64,000 bases of DNA from Shewanella piezotolerans WP3 (GCF_000014885.1 NC_011566.1:2337501-2401500), one strand, 5' to 3'; shown: positions 18,861 to 28,404, counted from the stretch's first letter. Numbers and translations are program-made. The notes: a model not told the origin generated them from the sequence alone.

Positions 18861-18885
18861 AAGCGAGTTAAAATCTCAATTGTTA

Positions 18886-19162
18886 GGGGCTGTTGATCTT
18901 TCACGGTTGTTTTTGCCGCAGTTTATTGGCTATTTTGACAAGGCGGAGGCTATGCCGTTTAGTTATTCTCCACAAATAGTCTACAACACAGTAAAAATAG
19001 CCAAGAAACGCGGACCTTTGGGTTCGATTCAATGCTTCTATTACGGTGTTATGAGCTTTTCACTTAGCCAGCTAAGCTTTATCGCTCAAGCCTTGTACTA
19101 GAAGCATTATTCCTTACGGTAAAGAATCGAACAAAAACTAAGCTCGAAAGATCAACAGCCCC
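18886..19162. mobile_element. 277-bp MITE-like element with 17-bp terminal inverted repeats
   Basis: Left end GGGGCTGTTGATCTTTC (18886-18902) and right end GAAAGATCAACAGCCCC (19146-19162) are perfect inverted repeats. The element is flanked by TA on both sides (18884-18885 and 19163-19164), consistent with a TA target duplication as made by IS630/Tc1-type transposases. An internal inverted pair AATGCTTCTA / TAGAAGCATT is also present. The only open frame (~73 codons) crosses the left end, lacks a recognisable transposase motif and is not called as a gene. The element lies between the LysE gene and its likely AraC regulator. Confidence 0.75.
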
Positions 19163-19163
19163 T

Positions 19164-19195
19164 AGTAATAATCAATGTTAACCTTGATTATTACT
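19164..19195. repeat. Perfect 12-bp hairpin next to the MITE-like element
   Basis: AGTAATAATCAA and TTGATTATTACT pair perfectly across an 8-nt loop. The hairpin begins at the element's right TA flank. There is no T run. The stretch 19196-19327 otherwise shows nothing recognisable beyond a lone AGGGGCTGT near 19229. Confidence 0.5.
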
Positions 19196-19327
19196 TAGTC
19201 TTGATAATATTGATTGTAAATAATTGCAGGGGCTGTAATAGCAGCTAATTAACCGAAAAGTCCTGATGACATCGTGGTGGCTTTAGCTTAGATAAAGGGT
19301 GATAGGTTGAGGCGTTCTAGAATAGTG

Positions 19328-20143
19328 TTATGCCTGGCGTTGAAATAGCGCCGGAGTCGTTAAATAGGCATGTTTAAAGGCTTTATTGAAATGACTTTGG
19401 TCAAAAAATCCAACTTGATGAGCAGTATCACTGACACTCCTTCCACTTAATAGTGCCTTCTTGGCATATTCTAACCGCATCCGTTTTAAGTATGCATGGG
19501 GCGTCATACCGGTAGCACTTTTAAATTGTCTTAAAAACTGAAACTTACTTAGCGCGACAGTATTAGCGAGAGACGCTAGATCAAAATTAGCACCTATGTC
19601 ATTGTGAAACAGTGACTTTACGGTCTCTAATTGCGCTGTCGATAAACGGTGAAGCTTAGGCTGCGATAAAGATACTTCGTTATTTCTGCTGAATAACTCC
19701 GTCATAAAAGCCATTAATAGGGTTTCAGTTTGTAAGGGGCTGACGTGGTCATTAGCAAGGGTTAACTGGTTATGAACCATGAGGAAGTAGCGGTACAATT
19801 GGCTATCAGGATAGAGTGGTTGATTGAAGAATAACGGTTGCTTAAATTCTGTTTCAAGGCTGGCCACATAGTGAAGTGGCAAAGACATGACATGTGCTCT
19901 ATAGCCACTGTCTAGAAAGCTAAAGCCATTGTGGCTTTCATCCGGGTTTAAGGTCGATATTTGCTGCGGACTTAAACGATAACTTGCTCCCTTATGGCGA
20001 TATTCTTGGCAACCGTAATCTACGACACCAAGGTGGTAATCTAGGTGTACGTGCTGATCGAAAACAAAATTGTTGAAGCAAGCTTTGCTTAGCTCCATCT
20101 CTTTAACTATTTGTGGGTGCCAGTATTGAATCGTGTCTTGCAT
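19328..20143 (-). CDS. AraC-family transcriptional regulator
   Basis: 271 aa. The N-terminal half is a cupin-like effector domain (HLDYHLGVVDYG, LSPQQISTLNPDESH). The C-terminal ~100 residues hold the two AraC helix-turn-helix motifs: LANTVALSKFQFLRQFKSAT with GMTPHAYL, then SVSDTAHQVGFFDQSHFNKAF. This matches AraC proteins that commonly sit beside LysE-type exporters, so it probably controls the exporter at 18222-18860. The spacing to that gene has been widened by the MITE-like insertion. Confidence 0.92.
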   Translation of the reverse strand: MQDTIQYWHPQIVKEMELSKACFNNFVFDQHVHLDYHLGVVDYGCQEYRHKGASYRLSPQQISTLNPDESHNGFSFLDSGYRAHVMSLPLHYVASLETEFKQPLFFNQPLYPDSQLYRYFLMVHNQLTLANDHVSPLQTETLLMAFMTELFSRNNEVSLSQPKLHRLSTAQLETVKSLFHNDIGANFDLASLANTVALSKFQFLRQFKSATGMTPHAYLKRMRLEYAKKALLSGRSVSDTAHQVGFFDQSHFNKAFKHAYLTTPALFQRQA

Positions 20144-20330
20144 GCTTATGTTTGCTGATAGGGCCAGTATATTCAGTCTATCTTAGCTGTGAACCTTAGG
20201 AATAGTAAATAATTGCAAACCAAAGGGGAGAACAGCCAGATCCAAGTCAATATAGCCGTGTATTGTTATGTTATTTCGATCATAATGGTTGAGTTTCTTA
20301 GTTAACAACAGATGCATTGGAGTTTATTAC

Positions 20331-21161
20331 GTGAAAGGACAGATTTTAAGGGAAATGAAAGTACTTAATGCAATTGACCCTGCTTTTGAAGTACAAAGAC
20401 GAGTCGCATTTATTAAAACCAAGCTTAAACAATCTAATACTCAGTCATTGGTATTGGGGATTAGTGGCGGTGTCGACTCCTCTCTAGCCGGGCGTTTATG
20501 CCAATTGGCTGTCGATGAAATTAATGCTGATACCGATGGCTCTGGTTACCAATTTATTGCCGTGCGTTTACCTTATGATATCCAAAAAGATGAAGATGAA
20601 GCACAATTGGCTTGTCAATTTATCAAACCTTCTAAACAAGTAACTGTTAATGTAAAAGACGGCGTCAACGGTATTCATTCAGAAACCTTGAGTGCAATTG
20701 AGATGGCTGGGATAGTGTTACCAGATAACACTAACATTGATTTTGTAAAAGGCAATGTTAAAGCCAGAATGCGGATGGTTGCGCAATATGAAATCGCTGG
20801 GCTTGTTGCTGGGTTAGTTGTAGGTACAGACCATAGTGCAGAAAATATTACTGGTTTTTATACTAAATGGGGTGATGGTGCATGCGACTTAGCACCGTTA
20901 TTTGGCTTGAATAAGCGCCAAGTACGCACTCTGGCACATTTTTTAGGTGCACCAGATATTTTGGTCAATAAAGCTCCGACAGCAGATCTTGAAGAGGGAC
21001 AGCCTCAGCTTGAAGATGAAATTGCATTAGGCTTAACCTATGATCAGATTGATGACTTTCTTGAAGGAAAGGAAGTGAGTGAGGCTGTCAATGATCGCTT
21101 AGTGAGTATCTATCGTGCGACGCAACATAAACGTGACGCAATCCCTACCATCTACGATTAA
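20331..21161 (+). CDS. nadE: Ammonia-dependent NAD+ synthetase
   Basis: About 276 aa, matching E. coli NadE (275). I choose the GTG at 20331 because TTGGAG lies 9 nt upstream and the length fits; the frame is open from 20289. The ATP-pyrophosphatase P-loop is LGISGGVDSS; GTDHSAENITGFYTKWGDGACDLAP and KAPTADLEEGQPQ-like segments bind deamido-NAD and ATP. The enzyme makes NAD+ from deamido-NAD+, ATP and ammonia in the cytoplasm. It is monocistronic and convergent with the next gene. Confidence 0.96.
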   Translation: MKGQILREMKVLNAIDPAFEVQRRVAFIKTKLKQSNTQSLVLGISGGVDSSLAGRLCQLAVDEINADTDGSGYQFIAVRLPYDIQKDEDEAQLACQFIKPSKQVTVNVKDGVNGIHSETLSAIEMAGIVLPDNTNIDFVKGNVKARMRMVAQYEIAGLVAGLVVGTDHSAENITGFYTKWGDGACDLAPLFGLNKRQVRTLAHFLGAPDILVNKAPTADLEEGQPQLEDEIALGLTYDQIDDFLEGKEVSEAVNDRLVSIYRATQHKRDAIPTIYD

Positions 21162-21173
21162 TATTCAGCTCTA

Positions 21174-21635
21174 TTAGTTAAGTGGCGCAAGACCTAGAGC
21201 CTGTCTTAATAAATTGATTTGTATATTGGGAAACTGGCGGTAATCTAAATAGGGGCACAAATAAATGTCCTTATTTGGATGCTTTAACAAGCTGGTTCCC
21301 TGCATGTCTAACGGCACAAACTCTGCGCTATCCAGATTTAAGTCATCTGCACTTTTTTTACCACAAATAATGTGTAGCTGCGCCTCGCGGCACAGGTTGT
21401 TAGCACCGATAGCAATAGACTCACCTTGCTTTAAAAGATGCCTATCGCGATATTGTCGCCAATCTTGTTCTTTGACTACAATTTTAGCCATGATAGTTAA
21501 AACTTTGCGCCAGTGGTTACCGTTCAACTCGATTAATGCTTGAGTGGCATCTACATCAAGATGACTCCATTTCTCTGTGAGTTCAGGTGGGGTCGGGAGG
21601 TAAAAGCAAGTGCTAGCTTGTTGAGTTCCAATCAT
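21174..21635 (-). CDS. Conserved hypothetical protein (possibly DUF6942-like)
   Basis: 153 aa, soluble, with no signal peptide. NGNHWRKVLTIMAKIV and the ending NLLRQALG are the most distinctive parts. I associate the pattern NxWRK...AK with a small family of marine gammaproteobacterial hypothetical proteins, but am not certain of the name. Two Cys (CREAQLHIICGKK) do not form a known motif. The gene is convergent with nadE (12 bp) and divergent from the hydrolase at 21744. Confidence 0.6.
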   Translation of the reverse strand: MIGTQQASTCFYLPTPPELTEKWSHLDVDATQALIELNGNHWRKVLTIMAKIVVKEQDWRQYRDRHLLKQGESIAIGANNLCREAQLHIICGKKSADDLNLDSAEFVPLDMQGTSLLKHPNKDIYLCPYLDYRQFPNIQINLLRQALGLAPLN

Positions 21636-21743
21636 ATTATTGTCTATTTGTTTACTATTGAAAACAGTGTAAGTTAAAGCTAGTGACCTTATATATTATT
21701 CCCTAAACCTGTTATAACGACAACTTAATATTGAGCTTTAATA

Positions 21744-23186
21744 ATGATGAAGTCCATTATATTTGGATCGGCTAAGCATTTAGCATTTGCACTCTTTTAC
21801 TCCTTTGTTGGAACCTGTATTGCGCTAATAGCGGCCGCTGTTTGGTATCTTAATTCCCGTCCAGAATTGGACTTATGGCATACCACTGAGCTTAAGGCGC
21901 AATATCGTCAACAGCCGAGCATTGCTAGCTTCAGTGATTACTTGCGCTTAGAAGACAAACTGTTTGCGGAAGTTGAAAATAAGGTTATTGCTAAAACTAA
22001 GTCAGAATCCTTATTGGTGCTTAATCGTTATGTTGCCGGGAGTTATTCAGACCCCGAAAAATGGGCTCAAAATTGGAATAGAAGTTTTGAATGGAAAAAT
22101 GATAAAGCTGATTACGGCATTTTGTTATTGCACGGAATGTCTGACTCTCCCTACGCGATGCAATACTTCGCTAAGCACTACAAAGGATCTGCGCATGTAA
22201 TAGGATTAAGGCTACCAGGGCATGGAACGCTGCCGTCTGGACTCGTCGATGTGACTTGGCAAGATTTGGCGGCGGCTGTAACTATAGCGACTGAGCACTT
22301 GAAACGAGTGATGCAAGATAAACCGCTTTATGTGGTTGGTTTTTCAACTGGTGCGGCGCTTGCGCTTAATCATGAGCTTGAAAAAATTGCTATAGGTGAA
22401 AGTGGAGATTTCTCGGGGCTAATGTTCCTATCACCAGCTATAGGGCTTCCACCTGTGGCTGTTGGTGCAAAATGGCAATCGAGGCTTGGTCATCTATTAG
22501 GACTAGATAAGCTAAGTTGGAATAGTATTCAAACCGAGTATGATCCATTCAAATACAGTTCGTTTGCGGTAAACGCTGGGGATGTGGTGTATCAGCTCGC
22601 TAGCCGTAATGTTGAACTATTCAAGCAATTAGATAGTCATGCGCGAGAGCGTCTTGCCCCAGTGTTAACGTTTCAGTCCTTAACTGATGACACTGTTGAT
22701 AGCATGGCAGTGGTCAATGATTTGTACCTGCAATTGCCTAATAATCGACATGAGCTGGTAATGTTTGATATTAACCGAACTCAAGTTAACCTAAGCTTAA
22801 TCGCAACAGATCCTCTAGCGCCTTATACGGATTTAATTAAATCAGCCAAGCTTGATTTCGACTTTACCATTGTTGAGAATACAGGCGAAGAAAGAGGGGC
22901 GGTACAGGCTAGGAATTTAATCACTGACAGTGTGAGTCAATCCATTACAGAGCAATGGCCGAAACAAACCTATTCTCTGTCTCACATTGCTTTACCTTTT
23001 CCTGAAGTTGATGAGCTCTATGGCCCACATCGTAAACAAATTCATAATAGGATCCAAATCGGTGCAGGAGCTTCAAAAGGCGAACGAGGAGTGTTGAGTG
23101 TTCCCTCAAGTGAGATGTTAAGGCAGAAATGGAATCCATTTTTTTACTACATGATTGAAAAAATGGACCAACGGATTACTGAGTAA
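21744..23186 (+). CDS. Membrane-anchored alpha/beta hydrolase
   Basis: 480 aa. One N-terminal membrane helix (about 13-36) precedes a lipase-like alpha/beta hydrolase domain. LLHGMSDSP (127-135) supplies the oxyanion-hole HG, LRLPGHG follows, and VVGFSTGAALAL holds the nucleophile S201. The acid and His are expected in the C-terminal half (SLTDDTVD; a His near PHRKQIHNR is possible) but I cannot assign them surely. The topology suggests a periplasm-facing or membrane-associated esterase or lysophospholipase. It is convergent with the cyclase gene at 23200 (13 bp). Confidence 0.82.
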   Translation: MMKSIIFGSAKHLAFALFYSFVGTCIALIAAAVWYLNSRPELDLWHTTELKAQYRQQPSIASFSDYLRLEDKLFAEVENKVIAKTKSESLLVLNRYVAGSYSDPEKWAQNWNRSFEWKNDKADYGILLLHGMSDSPYAMQYFAKHYKGSAHVIGLRLPGHGTLPSGLVDVTWQDLAAAVTIATEHLKRVMQDKPLYVVGFSTGAALALNHELEKIAIGESGDFSGLMFLSPAIGLPPVAVGAKWQSRLGHLLGLDKLSWNSIQTEYDPFKYSSFAVNAGDVVYQLASRNVELFKQLDSHARERLAPVLTFQSLTDDTVDSMAVVNDLYLQLPNNRHELVMFDINRTQVNLSLIATDPLAPYTDLIKSAKLDFDFTIVENTGEERGAVQARNLITDSVSQSITEQWPKQTYSLSHIALPFPEVDELYGPHRKQIHNRIQIGAGASKGERGVLSVPSSEMLRQKWNPFFYYMIEKMDQRITE

Positions 23187-23199
23187 GCGGGTATTAAGT

Positions 23200-25362
23200 T
23201 CAAGTTTCTTGCAACGTAGTGAATACCAGTTTATTCCTGCCGTTGTTTTTTGCTTGATACAAATTGAAATCGGCTTGTTTTATCCAATCCTCGAGGGCAT
23301 CATTATAAGTACCATTGCCAATGACGGCGCCAATGCTGGTTGTGACAGTAAAGCTTGCATTATTATCAGGATTTTCAATCACAATCTTGGCTAGCCTTTG
23401 TTTAAAGTTTTCAAGGTGTGATTCAATTTTTAATGTATTGCAATGTGGCATTATCACCAGAAACTCCTCACCACCAAATCGTACGATAATATCGCCGTCT
23501 CGTTGAAAATCATCTTCGAGTAACCTGGCTACAGCCTTGAGTGTTAGATCGCCACTTAAATGACCGTACGTATCATTAACGCGTTTGAACTTGTCTAAAT
23601 CTAAGATGGCAATGGCAATAACGTCATCACTTCTTTGGCAGTTTTCCTGTACCAATGGAAACTGTTCTTCAGCGTAACGGCGATTAAAAAGTCCGGTGAG
23701 AGGGTCTTTTTCCGCTAATGATTTTAACTGCTGATTGGCTTGTTCTAGCTCAAATGTCCTCAATGCTACCTTCTCCTCCAGTGCTAACTGGTAGCCAATA
23801 AGCTGGCTCTTGCTTTGCTTTAGTCGTGTATAGAGAGAGTAGATCTCTTTTGGCGAATCATCGTCAATGCCGTAGTCATTATTGTCGTTTGCAATAGATG
23901 TACTGAATTTATTAGCGATTCTCTCAAGAGGGCGCGTCAGTCTGGCACTTATTATTCGAGTGATTATAAAAGTGACGATAAGAGAGAGTGCGAGTATCGC
24001 AAACGTTGCAAGATACATTTTTTCGACCAATACCACCAAAGGCCTAAACGGGTTGAGAACATAGAGTGTCCAACCGGTATCGAGTTCATTAGCGGCATAG
24101 ACATATTCTGGTGCCGTATTAGCTTTGTCGTGGATATTCATAGTGGGTAGCAAGGTACTATCTAGAGCATTATCTTCAGAATAGTTAAAATCACTTAACG
24201 GCTGAATAGCGAGCTCCGGTGAAGAAAAAATAATTCGGTTTTGTTGGTCAGCAATTACAATATATTGGTCTCTAAATAACTTGTTGGTTCTATCAATTTC
24301 TTTAAAGCGATTTAAGTCCAGAGAGCCCTCAATAATACCGATTGGCTGGTAAGTATTACCAGGGGCATACAAGGGGACACTGATAGCGACTATCGGGTCT
24401 TTACCAAAGCCTCTACCTAGAAATACCGGTGAGATATAAGGGTTTTGATTAATGAATGCTTCAATAAAATAGTCTCTATCTGACACATCTAGATTTTTGA
24501 GGTTGTCTGTTTCAATGAATAGTGAAACGGGGCTGGCTTCTTGAATTTTGCCCGTTTCATTGGCTATCAACATCGTGATAAACCCGGGGTAGTGCTGGTG
24601 TAAGTTTGAAAGTGCGATCTGTTGCTGCTCTGCATCTCTTTTATTTAAGCTTAACCAGCTTGCAGCACTGTTTAATGCTAGTGAGTGGGTATCAATATAG
24701 GCTTGTGCCAAGTTACTAATATGAAGAGCTGATTCATTGATGTTTTGGCTTAAGAGGTCTTGTTGGCGTTTGATAAATTGGTTATTAAATAATAAAGCTG
24801 CAAGCAATAGAGCTAGCGTGATAACGAGCGTGAACACGTAGGTTAACTGAGCACTAAAGGTTTGGCGTCGTAGGCCTTTTCCCTTTGGTTGAAACAGCCA
24901 ATATGAGGGAGTTAAGATTACCAAAAATGAGCCTATTGCAGTATATAAAACACCATTTATTGCCTGTTTGAGGATTATGAAGGGGAGATGACTATCGGGT
25001 AAATTACTGTAGAAGGTTGCATATAGATAAAACAAAGGCATTCCAATGGCTATCCAAAAAGCAATACTAGAATACAAGGAGTAAAACTCTTTTCGTCTAG
25101 CAAGACCTAAGCATAGGGCTTCAATTGAAAATATCAGGTAAACATGAGGACTGCCCCAACTGATAAACAACCCAGTAATAGCGATGGAAGCAGTATAGAG
25201 CGCGTACCACGGCCCAAATAGAATGGCACTGATGACGTAGCTGGCATTGCCTAAGACAAGCTGTATATTAGCAAATAAAGGCAGCGGAAAGAGGTTAATG
25301 GTAAAGCCGATTAAACCTAGTACACTCGCTAATAGCAGTTTTTGTTGTTTTATCTTTTCCAA
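23200..25362 (-). CDS. Membrane diguanylate cyclase with periplasmic Cache-type sensor
   Basis: 720 aa. About five N-terminal membrane helices (7-165) are followed by another helix (~175-195), a long extracytoplasmic Cache-like sensor (~200-450), a further helix, HAMP-like and coiled-coil segments, then a GGDEF domain. DPLTGLFNRRY opens the cyclase domain, and RFGGEEF holds the active site (GGEEF from residue 630). An RxxD inhibitory site (R621-D624) sits at the usual spacing, so the enzyme should make c-di-GMP and be product-inhibited. Its ligand is unknown. The HD-GYP protein at 5986-7245 could act in the opposite direction. Confidence 0.93.
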   Translation of the reverse strand: MEKIKQQKLLLASVLGLIGFTINLFPLPLFANIQLVLGNASYVISAILFGPWYALYTASIAITGLFISWGSPHVYLIFSIEALCLGLARRKEFYSLYSSIAFWIAIGMPLFYLYATFYSNLPDSHLPFIILKQAINGVLYTAIGSFLVILTPSYWLFQPKGKGLRRQTFSAQLTYVFTLVITLALLLAALLFNNQFIKRQQDLLSQNINESALHISNLAQAYIDTHSLALNSAASWLSLNKRDAEQQQIALSNLHQHYPGFITMLIANETGKIQEASPVSLFIETDNLKNLDVSDRDYFIEAFINQNPYISPVFLGRGFGKDPIVAISVPLYAPGNTYQPIGIIEGSLDLNRFKEIDRTNKLFRDQYIVIADQQNRIIFSSPELAIQPLSDFNYSEDNALDSTLLPTMNIHDKANTAPEYVYAANELDTGWTLYVLNPFRPLVVLVEKMYLATFAILALSLIVTFIITRIISARLTRPLERIANKFSTSIANDNNDYGIDDDSPKEIYSLYTRLKQSKSQLIGYQLALEEKVALRTFELEQANQQLKSLAEKDPLTGLFNRRYAEEQFPLVQENCQRSDDVIAIAILDLDKFKRVNDTYGHLSGDLTLKAVARLLEDDFQRDGDIIVRFGGEEFLVIMPHCNTLKIESHLENFKQRLAKIVIENPDNNASFTVTTSIGAVIGNGTYNDALEDWIKQADFNLYQAKNNGRNKLVFTTLQET

Positions 25363-25814
25363 ATACTAACCTTTATGCAGACTTTTATTATGCGTATTTA
25401 AGTCATTTTTTTATTTAACTACAATTTATTAACTTTCGATAAGGATAGCAACAGATAGCGCACTGCTTTCCTAAATAATACTCCGCTTCTTTATTTTTGC
25501 TCAGATTAAACTAACGAGTGGGGCCATCGACACATTTGCCAGGTCAATATTCAAAACCCTTTTGATGCTCCTATAGATAAGATCTAGTTCACAGCATTGA
25601 TATCTAATCGGTTGCCTATTCAGCTTTTGTTCATGAAAGCGGTGCGTTTTAAGATTCAATTAATGTTAGTTGCTATCATATAAGACATAGATTTCCATCG
25701 TATAAGTCTCTCATTTTCAAAAAGCTTTTATCGATGTAATTTAAAAAAATGTACTTAGATAGTCTGTAACATTTCAGAGTTTAAGTGCAACAACTCCGTG
25801 ATTAAGGAACTGTT
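25363..25814. other. AT-rich intergenic region without a recognised gene
   Basis: About 450 bp separate the divergent diguanylate cyclase and triheme cytochrome genes. No RNA gene, repeat or convincing regulator site stands out. It must hold the cytochrome promoter; a Shine-Dalgarno (AAGGAA) is present just before the ATG at 25815. Confidence 0.6.
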
Positions 25815-26039
25815 ATGAAATACTTATCTATGTTTGCTGTACTAGCCTTCTCTGCTTCAGCAATGGCTGTTGATTGTACTGATTGCCATGAAAAAATTGA
25901 TGTAGCAGCACATACTGAAATGGAAGCGACAATTGCAACATGTAACGATTGTCACGACATGGAAAGTGCTCATGAGTTAGATTTGGAGCTACACACAGTA
26001 GATCTAACGATTAAAGAGTGTGCAGACTGCCACGACTAA
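25815..26039 (+). CDS. Very small periplasmic triheme cytochrome c
   Basis: 74 aa with signal peptide (1-18, cleavage after SAMA), so the mature protein has only 56 residues. Three CXXCH haem sites are at 21-25, 43-47 and 69-73. Exactly three further His (H33, H53, H60) are present, enough for bis-His ligation of all three haems. It resembles the cytochrome c3/c7 type of periplasmic electron shuttle but is smaller than triheme c7 (~70 aa) or Shewanella small tetrahaem cytochrome (~91 aa). The last haem motif ends one residue before the C-terminus. I infer a role in periplasmic electron transfer. Monocistronic with a strong terminator. Confidence 0.88.
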   Translation: MKYLSMFAVLAFSASAMAVDCTDCHEKIDVAAHTEMEATIATCNDCHDMESAHELDLELHTVDLTIKECADCHD

Positions 26040-26066
26040 CCATTAGGTTAGTGGTGTTTAGCCAAT

Positions 26067-26096
26067 AAAAAAGCCAGCTGATAGCTGGCTTTTTTA
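26067..26096 (+). terminator. Terminator of the triheme cytochrome gene
   Basis: AAAAGCCAGCTGATAGCTGGCTTTTTT: an 8-bp GC-rich stem (AGCCAGCT / AGCTGGCT) with a T run, and an A run on the other side that could also serve the minus-strand tRNA. Confidence 0.92.
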
Positions 26097-26104
26097 TATT
26101 TAAT

Positions 26105-26181
26105 TGGTCGGGATAACAGGATTTGAACCTGTGATCTCTTGTCCCCCAGACAAGCGCCTTACCGGACTAGGCCATATCCCG
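26105..26181 (-). tRNA. tRNA-Pro (anticodon GGG)
   Basis: 77 nt on the minus strand. The acceptor stem CGGGATA / TATCCCG is perfect, the anticodon stem CTTGT / ACAAG encloses the loop CTGGGGG (anticodon GGG), and the T-arm is ACAGG-TTCAAAT-CCTGT. CCA is encoded. It reads Pro codons CCC and CCU. Confidence 0.96.
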
Positions 26182-26316
26182 AAATTTTCTACAGAATAAC
26201 GATAAACTTGGCGTAATTCTGAAGAGCCAGCACTTTAACAAGTCATCGCAATCGCTGCAAGCGCTTCATTAACATCATTGTTTTGTTTGGCTAGTTTATA
26301 AACTTTTTCAACTATC

Positions 26317-28101
26317 CTAATGGATATAAAACCTTCTTCCCTCACGCATGACTTCAATTAACTCTGGTGCACTCATCTTCTTTCTAAGGCGCTTTTTATA
26401 TTCACGATCATAAATTCTATACTTACCGTGTCGATCGATAGTAGTAATTTCAGACTGTTGATAAATTGCGAAAATACGGTTGTCGCCGGTATAAACCCAA
26501 GTTCTGTCACTTGGCTGCATAAGGCTGCTGCCAGCACTAAAATCAGCCGTTGGATTCGTACAGCCAAGCACTTGTGTCATCAGTGTTGGCACAAGTGCAT
26601 TGTGAGTAGTTCTGTAGTTGATACGTTTATGTGCACTCTGTTTGGGCCAATGGATAACCATTGGAACTTGAACGTTATCAGGGGAGAGGTTTACCCTAGC
26701 TTCTGTCGGATTACTGGTAAACACTTTTCCGCTAACACCAGTGATAACAACTAATGTGTTGTCAGGTAAATCAGTCAGTATTTTTTTCAACTGACTATCA
26801 ATAAAGTTCAATGACTGGCGGTATTGATTGAAAAGTACTTTTTCAGCCGACTTTAATGACTTATCCGCTTTTACTGTCTTAACACCAAGAAAGCCTATAG
26901 GTGTGTCGTAGCTATCTGGGGACTTCAAATTTAATAGTGTAAACCAAGGTTGTGTTGAAGCTTGGGTCCATGTTTGCCAATTTTCAACTGACCTGATATC
27001 GGAACTTGCATAACTATCATCATAGTGAGAGTCAACTCGCTCGAAGTCATCAAAAATAGCTTGAGGGCGAGCAAGGGTATCTACACTAGTAAACAACCCT
27101 AACTGATAGCCACTGGCCGCCAGTTCTTGAGTTAACACTGGGCTTTCATAATGCAGATCGATTGCATTCATATAACTGCCTTGTAAGCCGTAAAGCAGAC
27201 TGAACATACCGCTACTAAATTGATTGCCACCACTTAAATGCTTTTGAAAAGATTGATTATTATTAGCGTAGGTCGTTAAAAAAGGCATTGTTTTATTATC
27301 GACTAACTTTGCCTGTAGGCTATCTATCGCTATGAATAGGATATTAGGTTTATCGTCAGCCATACACTGCATGGGTGACAATGGATACTTGAGACTGGTT
27401 TTGGGTCTTGTTTGACCTTGGTCTTCGTGGGTGTTTTCTATGCCATAGCTTTCCATAAAGCTTCTTGCTGTAGCGGGGTATGAAAGTGGATAGGCATCAT
27501 CAAACTGTGTTATTTCGGTGACGTCAGCGGCATCACCCCAAATATGGATCAGGTGACTGGCAATAAAGCATAAGCCAACAACCCCAACGACCTTGTTGCC
27601 ATAATTACGTTTGCGGATTTTTTCAATACGTTTCCACAAGTAATTCGCAAGCGTTAGCTCTATAGCGAGAATACCGATTGGCGTAATGATGTATGAGGTG
27701 CCTTGTAATAACCCATTCAAATCAGCCCACGCCAAATCAAACACAAAGGGACTAAGATGAAGACCATAATCATCATAAATAATGGTGTCGTAAAGTAGCA
27801 TACACAAACTTAATGTTGCGACGACAGCGGCATAGCCTCTTAGTATTTTTGAATAAGGAAGCAACAGAGTGATAGGAAAAATGAGTACTAAATAGACCAT
27901 AAAAGCAAGGAAGCTAAAGTGCCCAATAGTACTTAATGCTAGATAGCTCCAGCCTACGATTGACTCAGGAAAACCAACAGTATCGAGATATCGATAACCG
28001 ACAATAATGGCCAGTAAACCATTATAGAAAGCAAACCAATGTCCCCAGCTCACTAAACGTGAAACTCGATCTCGCCCTATCTGTTTTTGTCGCTCAACCA
28101 T
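26317..28101 (-). CDS. yejM: YejM/PbgA (LapC)-like inner-membrane protein
   Basis: 594 aa. Five N-terminal membrane helices (DUF3413 region, ~1-190) are followed by a basic linker (RIEKIRKRNYGNK) and a large periplasmic sulfatase-fold domain beginning near PNILFIAIDSLQA. The sequence pattern and the pairing with yejL match YejM. In E. coli YejM (LapC/PbgA) senses lipopolysaccharide and controls LpxC turnover through LapB/FtsH; its sulfatase fold is thought to be non-enzymatic. The same role here is by orthology. lpxK and msbA are also in the window. Confidence 0.92.
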   Translation of the reverse strand: MVERQKQIGRDRVSRLVSWGHWFAFYNGLLAIIVGYRYLDTVGFPESIVGWSYLALSTIGHFSFLAFMVYLVLIFPITLLLPYSKILRGYAAVVATLSLCMLLYDTIIYDDYGLHLSPFVFDLAWADLNGLLQGTSYIITPIGILAIELTLANYLWKRIEKIRKRNYGNKVVGVVGLCFIASHLIHIWGDAADVTEITQFDDAYPLSYPATARSFMESYGIENTHEDQGQTRPKTSLKYPLSPMQCMADDKPNILFIAIDSLQAKLVDNKTMPFLTTYANNNQSFQKHLSGGNQFSSGMFSLLYGLQGSYMNAIDLHYESPVLTQELAASGYQLGLFTSVDTLARPQAIFDDFERVDSHYDDSYASSDIRSVENWQTWTQASTQPWFTLLNLKSPDSYDTPIGFLGVKTVKADKSLKSAEKVLFNQYRQSLNFIDSQLKKILTDLPDNTLVVITGVSGKVFTSNPTEARVNLSPDNVQVPMVIHWPKQSAHKRINYRTTHNALVPTLMTQVLGCTNPTADFSAGSSLMQPSDRTWVYTGDNRIFAIYQQSEITTIDRHGKYRIYDREYKKRLRKKMSAPELIEVMREGRRFYIH

Positions 28102-28185
28102 GCTGACTCATTTTTCTCTTAATTGCAGTTAATGGGTTTAAGCCTAAATGGTTAAACCCTTACTCAATGTGGCTCTTTGTTTAGT

Positions 28186-28404
28186 CTAGCTATTTTTAAC
28201 CGACTGCGATAAAGCTTTTGCAAACTGCTCTGTAACAACTTCACGAGCTTCAGCCGGTACTTTATTTTGCAACAGATGAGTTACACAGTTCCCTAGAGCC
28301 ATCAGACTTAAGTCTGTTGGTGATTGATGTTTCTCTAAAACCGCTAATAGCTCAGTAATGAGTGATTCAACTTGCGTGTTTGAATATTTAGATTGGATAG
28401 CCAT
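28186..28404 (-). CDS. yejL: YejL-family (DUF1414) small protein
   Basis: 72 aa. KYSNTQVESLITELLAVLEKH and DLSLMALGNCVTHLL are typical of YejL (UPF0352). It lies ~85 bp upstream of yejM on the same strand, the conserved yejL-yejM order, and is probably co-transcribed. No biochemical function is established. Confidence 0.93.
   Translation of the reverse strand: MAIQSKYSNTQVESLITELLAVLEKHQSPTDLSLMALGNCVTHLLQNKVPAEAREVVTEQFAKALSQSVKNS

Noticed and set aside
18880..19101. 73-codon frame in the MITE-like element
   Set aside because: It straddles the element's left terminal repeat and shows no transposase motif.
21265..21543. 92-codon + frame opposite the hypothetical gene at 21174-21635
   Set aside because: Antisense shadow; Ser/Cys-rich with no RBS.
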